From Pleurodeles waltl (taxonomy: Eukaryota > Chordata > Amphibia > Caudata > Salamandridae), in the NCBI RefSeq assembly GCF_031143425.1, contig NC_090451.1:661878575-661942574 (forward strand): a stretch of 64,000 nucleotides of DNA, in the 5' to 3' direction. The notes under the pieces were generated by a model. The model searched no databases, had not been told where the DNA came from, and saw nothing but the letters and a program-made list of their open reading frames with translations. Below are positions 60,681 through 64,000 of this stretch, one piece after another. Within the stretch, counting starts at the first letter, position 1; each line of letters begins with the position of its first letter. The position numbers were made by a program, and so were the translations under genes.

Positions 60681-63203
60681 GATAAGTAGATTACATATCA
60701 TTTTAGTAAAATCGAAGGTCTTGGCTAGAGCTAAATAAATTACACCAAAAAAGAATAATGATTTTCTATAGCATAAATCTCAGAAAGAGGTCTGCACACA
60801 CATTTACCGCACAGTATTCTCAGCTGAGACTCTAAGACTAAAAGTTGCTGATCACAGGCCTCTGCTCTCAGCACCTCCCCTAATCCTTTCCTCCACTCGG
60901 CCACCGATTATTCACATCAGGTACACTCATATCCTTGTTCTCACCCCGTCCATGTTTTCTGCATCAGCCTGACACCCATCCACTCAATTGCCTTGTCCCA
61001 TCTCCCTCAACACTCTCTTACCACCCCCATGCACGTCACCTCATCCCATTTCTCACCTACACATTCATTCTTACATCTGCTGTCACATCTTGTATATAGT
61101 GTTACCTCGTTCATCCAGATCATTACAGACATGGTTTCCAGTCTTGGACTTTTGTATGACAGACTGATGCGTTCTGGGTATTGTAGTCTTTTATCAGTTC
61201 CGTTCAGCTAACTGAGTGGTTGTAATAATGACCAAATCAGACAAGATTACATTGGTGGCGTCTCTAGGCAGGATTACCAGCATTGGTCACCTCGGCGCTG
61301 GGCTGCCAGCAGAGTTCAATTGAGTGCAACACATAGGGTTGCCAGAAGCAATGTAAACAAGCATTTGCAATGCAATAGGTCTCGCATTTACGTGAGTTGG
61401 AACTATTGGGGTCATGGGTGAAATATTTTGGAGTGGAGACAGTGACCATAATGACCTGGAGTAAGGTAGTCGCCCAACTGTGTATACTCTTATACACTGA
61501 ATCCTCAGGACTCACCTAATTTCACCAAATCCACTCACACAATTTACATGTAGTCTCCTAAATCCAGTATTATGCATCAAATCTAATAATACTCCTCATC
61601 CACTCCGAAACTTTGCTATTAATCTCTCATACTCTCTCATTATATTGAATCTCCTGCCCATTCTCATGCACACTATTCATAAAATCAAAAGATAAACCAG
61701 GAGCTGGCATTTTTACACATTATAAACACAAATTTAAGGATTTAAGAAGCAATAGCTTGTAGAATTAGGAACTTAAGTGTGCATTTCTTTATTCCACTAT
61801 TGACATCAAAGGTTGATTGCTTTGTAATGGGAGTTACTGTGCCTACAGGTATTACAAATGTGCTTCCTACATGGATATTTTGTCTGTTTCTATGCATAAA
61901 ATCAGGGGAATCATGCAGGTGTCAGCAAGAAACCACAGATTCCTACATTTTATTTGCCAAAAACGTGTAATTCCTGTTTTTCCTCTGCTCCTGGAGTCAT
62001 CATGACGCCCGGATTTGGGAATTCCCGTTTGGGGAAATAATTGTGATTAATCCTGGGTACTCGTGTTCGAGGCCAAAGTATTAATTATAAAGTTATAACC
62101 TTCCCCTATTTATGACAGGAGAGGTTTTTAGGTTGAACCTACCAGATAGTGTAAGTTGTCTGGTTGCAGGAGACCTATTGTGGGCTGACCAAGAAAATAC
62201 AGGGACCTACAGCCTGCACGTTTCTTGAGATTGGTAGGTTTTATTCTCACTCATTTGTCTCGTATCCATTGGCTTTCCTTGTCCATTCTGCGTTTGTTCC
62301 TTGGCTGGAATATATACTCTTTATCATCTTTCTGAATGGTTGTCTCCTGCCCTTCCACTGCTCACTTTTAGACAATTATGTTGTTTTCTTTTTTCATAAG
62401 CACTCCATGACAGTGCATGCATGTTCTAGCTCTCTACATCGTGTGCTCTCCTCCGCCAAATGCCTACCCCTGTGTAACATTTTGCGATCAATCTTGTATC
62501 GCAGGCTTTCTTTTGTGTGCTTCTACCTCCAGCAATGCATTGTAATTATCTGAGGGAAAAAATGGAAGCATCTAATCATTTATATCCTTCAATGTTTTCC
62601 TATCAGTTGTTGTGGGTGTGTATTATAAACTCGACTCCAAAAAGGTGGGCGATAAATCCCTCCCTGTGCATTGAGTGAACCTTTGGAATCTAATTTCTCT
62701 CTTGCCATTTTATGAATTCATAGATATCTCTGTAAGAAGGTGGACTCTAAAACAACATATTCCAACTCACTGTTGATCGAGATGGAAACATCAATAAATC
62801 TTCACGAAGATGAACCTGGGAGTAGGCACCAATACTACCTTGAACTTAAAGAATTTGGTTTGTGGTTCGGTGAAACATGGAAGCTTGTATTTCTCAGACT
62901 TATTCTGCCAAAGTAATGGCCAATAAAAAATGCTGATTTCTAATGTCTCCATTTTGATCTATTTTTGCAGTGGATCAAATGTTCACTTAATCGTCTCTAT
63001 GAGCTCCTGAAAGGGAATGGCTATAGGTCGCTACTGACAAGAATCAAAACAAAGTACACAAATTCTTTAAAAATGAGCTGCGAGAAGGGAAGCACTGACC
63101 GTCCTCTTTTTCACATTTATACATGGCTATCCAGAAAAATTACATAGATAGGAGTAGGTAAAGCAGGAACAACGGCTAATAGGAGGAAACTAGATGACAA
63201 TGA
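60681..63203. other. unassigned sequence
   Basis: No recognisable gene or element ends in about 2.5 kb. Confidence 0.4.
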
Positions 63204-63741
63204 ACAAGTTACTTACCTTCGATAACGCTTTTTATGGTGGATACAGTGGCTACCTGTGGATTCCTCACCGTATGAATTCTCCCAATGCACCAGCATTCAA
63301 TGGACATTTTCTACCTAGGTCCTCACGTCAACAAGGACGTCACAATTGCACGGCTCTGCACGTGACTCCGCGTGATGTCATCGGTGCCATAAGTAGTCCT
63401 CGCCTGCGTGCTGATGTCTGTTCCACCATTTTTTACGTGCCTTCACGACGAACAGGTGAATACCGACCTCACAAGCACAGCATGTGCCAATCCAAAAAAA
63501 AAAATATATATATATATACATACACACAAATATATATATATAAATCACAAAGCCTGTTTCTATAAAACAAAAATATATACATTCTATGATAAATGAAGGC
63601 TTGGTATGACCAGACAGGCAAAGGGGAGGCAGGAGGGACTGTGAGGAATCCACAGGTAGCTACTGTATCTACCAGAAAAAGCGTTACCAAAGTTAAGTAC
63701 CTTGTTCTTCTGACGGATTCAACTACCTGTGGATTCCTCAC
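63204..63741. repeat. inverted repeats at the end of a DIRS-type element
   Basis: A 65-bp arm at 63204-63268 (aagttacttacctt...taacgctttttNtggtggatacagtNgctacctgtggattcctcac) has a complementary arm at 63641-63705 and a partial plus-orientation copy ending at 63741. The 19-mer ctacctgtggattcctcac is perfect at 63250-63268, at 63723-63741, and in inverted form at 63641-63659. The repeats directly follow the recombinase stop, as expected for the inverted termini or internal complementary region of DIRS elements. A (TA)n/(CA) microsatellite lies between at about 63496-63545. Confidence 0.7.
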
Positions 63742-63998
63742 CTTATTAATAGAATCCCAAAGCAGTCCCGCACTCGGAGGTGGGTGTCTGACTGGTCAAA
63801 CCAAGAAGTCCTGAAAACAGAATGGGCAAAATGGCTATCCGTCCTAACTTCTGAGCCTAAGCAATAATGCTTTGCTAAAGTGTGGAGGGAAGCCCAAGTT
63901 GCTGCCTTGCAAATATCAACAACTGCTACACCTCTAGCGCAAGCAGAAGTGGCAGACTTATCCCTGGTGGAATGGGCCCCAATATCTTCAGGAGGAAC
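63738..63998 (-). CDS. tyrosine recombinase C-terminus of a DIRS-type retrotransposon, partial
   Basis: The minus-strand frame is open from the window edge to the stop at 63738-63740, 86 codons. It shows the HxxR box as AHSTRDKS, then ARGVAVVDICKAATWAS and the nucleophile Tyr in LAKHYCL, about 38 residues after the box, matching the usual spacing and the conserved Trp between them. These are the catalytic signatures of the YR encoded by DIRS-order retroelements, which insert circular cDNA by site-specific recombination. No frame break occurs in the visible part, so this copy is younger than the YR element at 47.9-50.4 kb. The N-terminus and first catalytic Arg lie outside the window. Confidence 0.8.
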   Translation of the reverse strand, partial: VPPEDIGAHSTRDKSATSACARGVAVVDICKAATWASLHTLAKHYCLGSEVRTDSHFAHSVFRTSWFDQSDTHLRVRDCFGILLIR

Positions 63999-64000
63999 CT
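63742..64000 (-). mobile_element. DIRS-type retrotransposon, right-edge fragment
   Basis: Carries the recombinase end described above; the rest of the element continues beyond the window. Its 3' end is toward lower coordinates, at the inverted repeats. Confidence 0.7.

Overview
The window looks like intergenic or intronic DNA from a vertebrate with a very large, repeat-swollen genome. The mix is a foamy-like endogenous retrovirus, L2/CR1-type LINEs, two tyrosine-recombinase (DIRS-order) retroelements, CORE/tRNA-type SINEs, small inverted-repeat transposons and long minisatellites. This fits an amphibian, most likely a salamander or newt. That assignment is inference from repeat content. I found no host protein-coding gene I would stand behind, and no rRNA, free-standing tRNA or CRISPR.

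Region by region. 0-12.7 kb: a minus-strand L2/CR1-like LINE (1508-2272 and 12494-12731) is split by a plus-strand endogenous retrovirus (2273-12489). The provirus has ~980 bp LTRs, a 4-bp target duplication (CCAG), a tRNA-Lys-like primer site, decayed gag, protease, RT/RNase H, integrase and env, an extra ORF between env and the 3' LTR, and a polypurine tract. Features shared with spumaviruses are: Gag without a zinc knuckle, Env with a long leader carrying its own hydrophobic segment, a furin-type site before the TM part, and a post-env reading frame. It is broken by many stops, frameshifts and an RT deletion. 14.9-16.9 kb: a small non-coding LTR element (258-bp LTRs) with a 45-bp minisatellite inside. 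19.5-22.2 kb: a ~630-bp tandem array whose units carry a GC-box plus TATA arrangement on the minus strand. 22.5-23.8 kb: a plus-strand L2-like LINE.

24-37 kb: dispersed repeats, a 0.5 kb inverted-repeat element, three minisatellites, two SINEs with recognisable Pol III or CORE features, and one non-repetitive GC-rich patch with several homeodomain-type motifs (31.7-32.1 kb) that could be a conserved non-coding element. 42.2-45.1 kb: a complete 2.9 kb solo LTR with perfect 7-bp ends and a 5-bp target duplication. 47.9-50.4 kb: a decayed Ngaro/DIRS-like retrotransposon (RT, RNase H, tyrosine recombinase, SGNH-hydrolase-like domain). 51.2-52.0 kb: a G-rich minisatellite. 55-58.6 kb: three elements with terminal inverted repeats. 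63.2-64 kb: the end of a second DIRS-type element, with the C-terminus of its recombinase on the minus strand running off the window and a set of inverted repeats beside it.

Almost everything here is mobile-element derived, so there are no operons. The relationships that matter are nesting (the retrovirus inside the LINE) and decay. The most notable item is the foamy-like provirus with its post-env ORF. The promoter-like tandem array and the hydrolase-bearing recombinase element come next.
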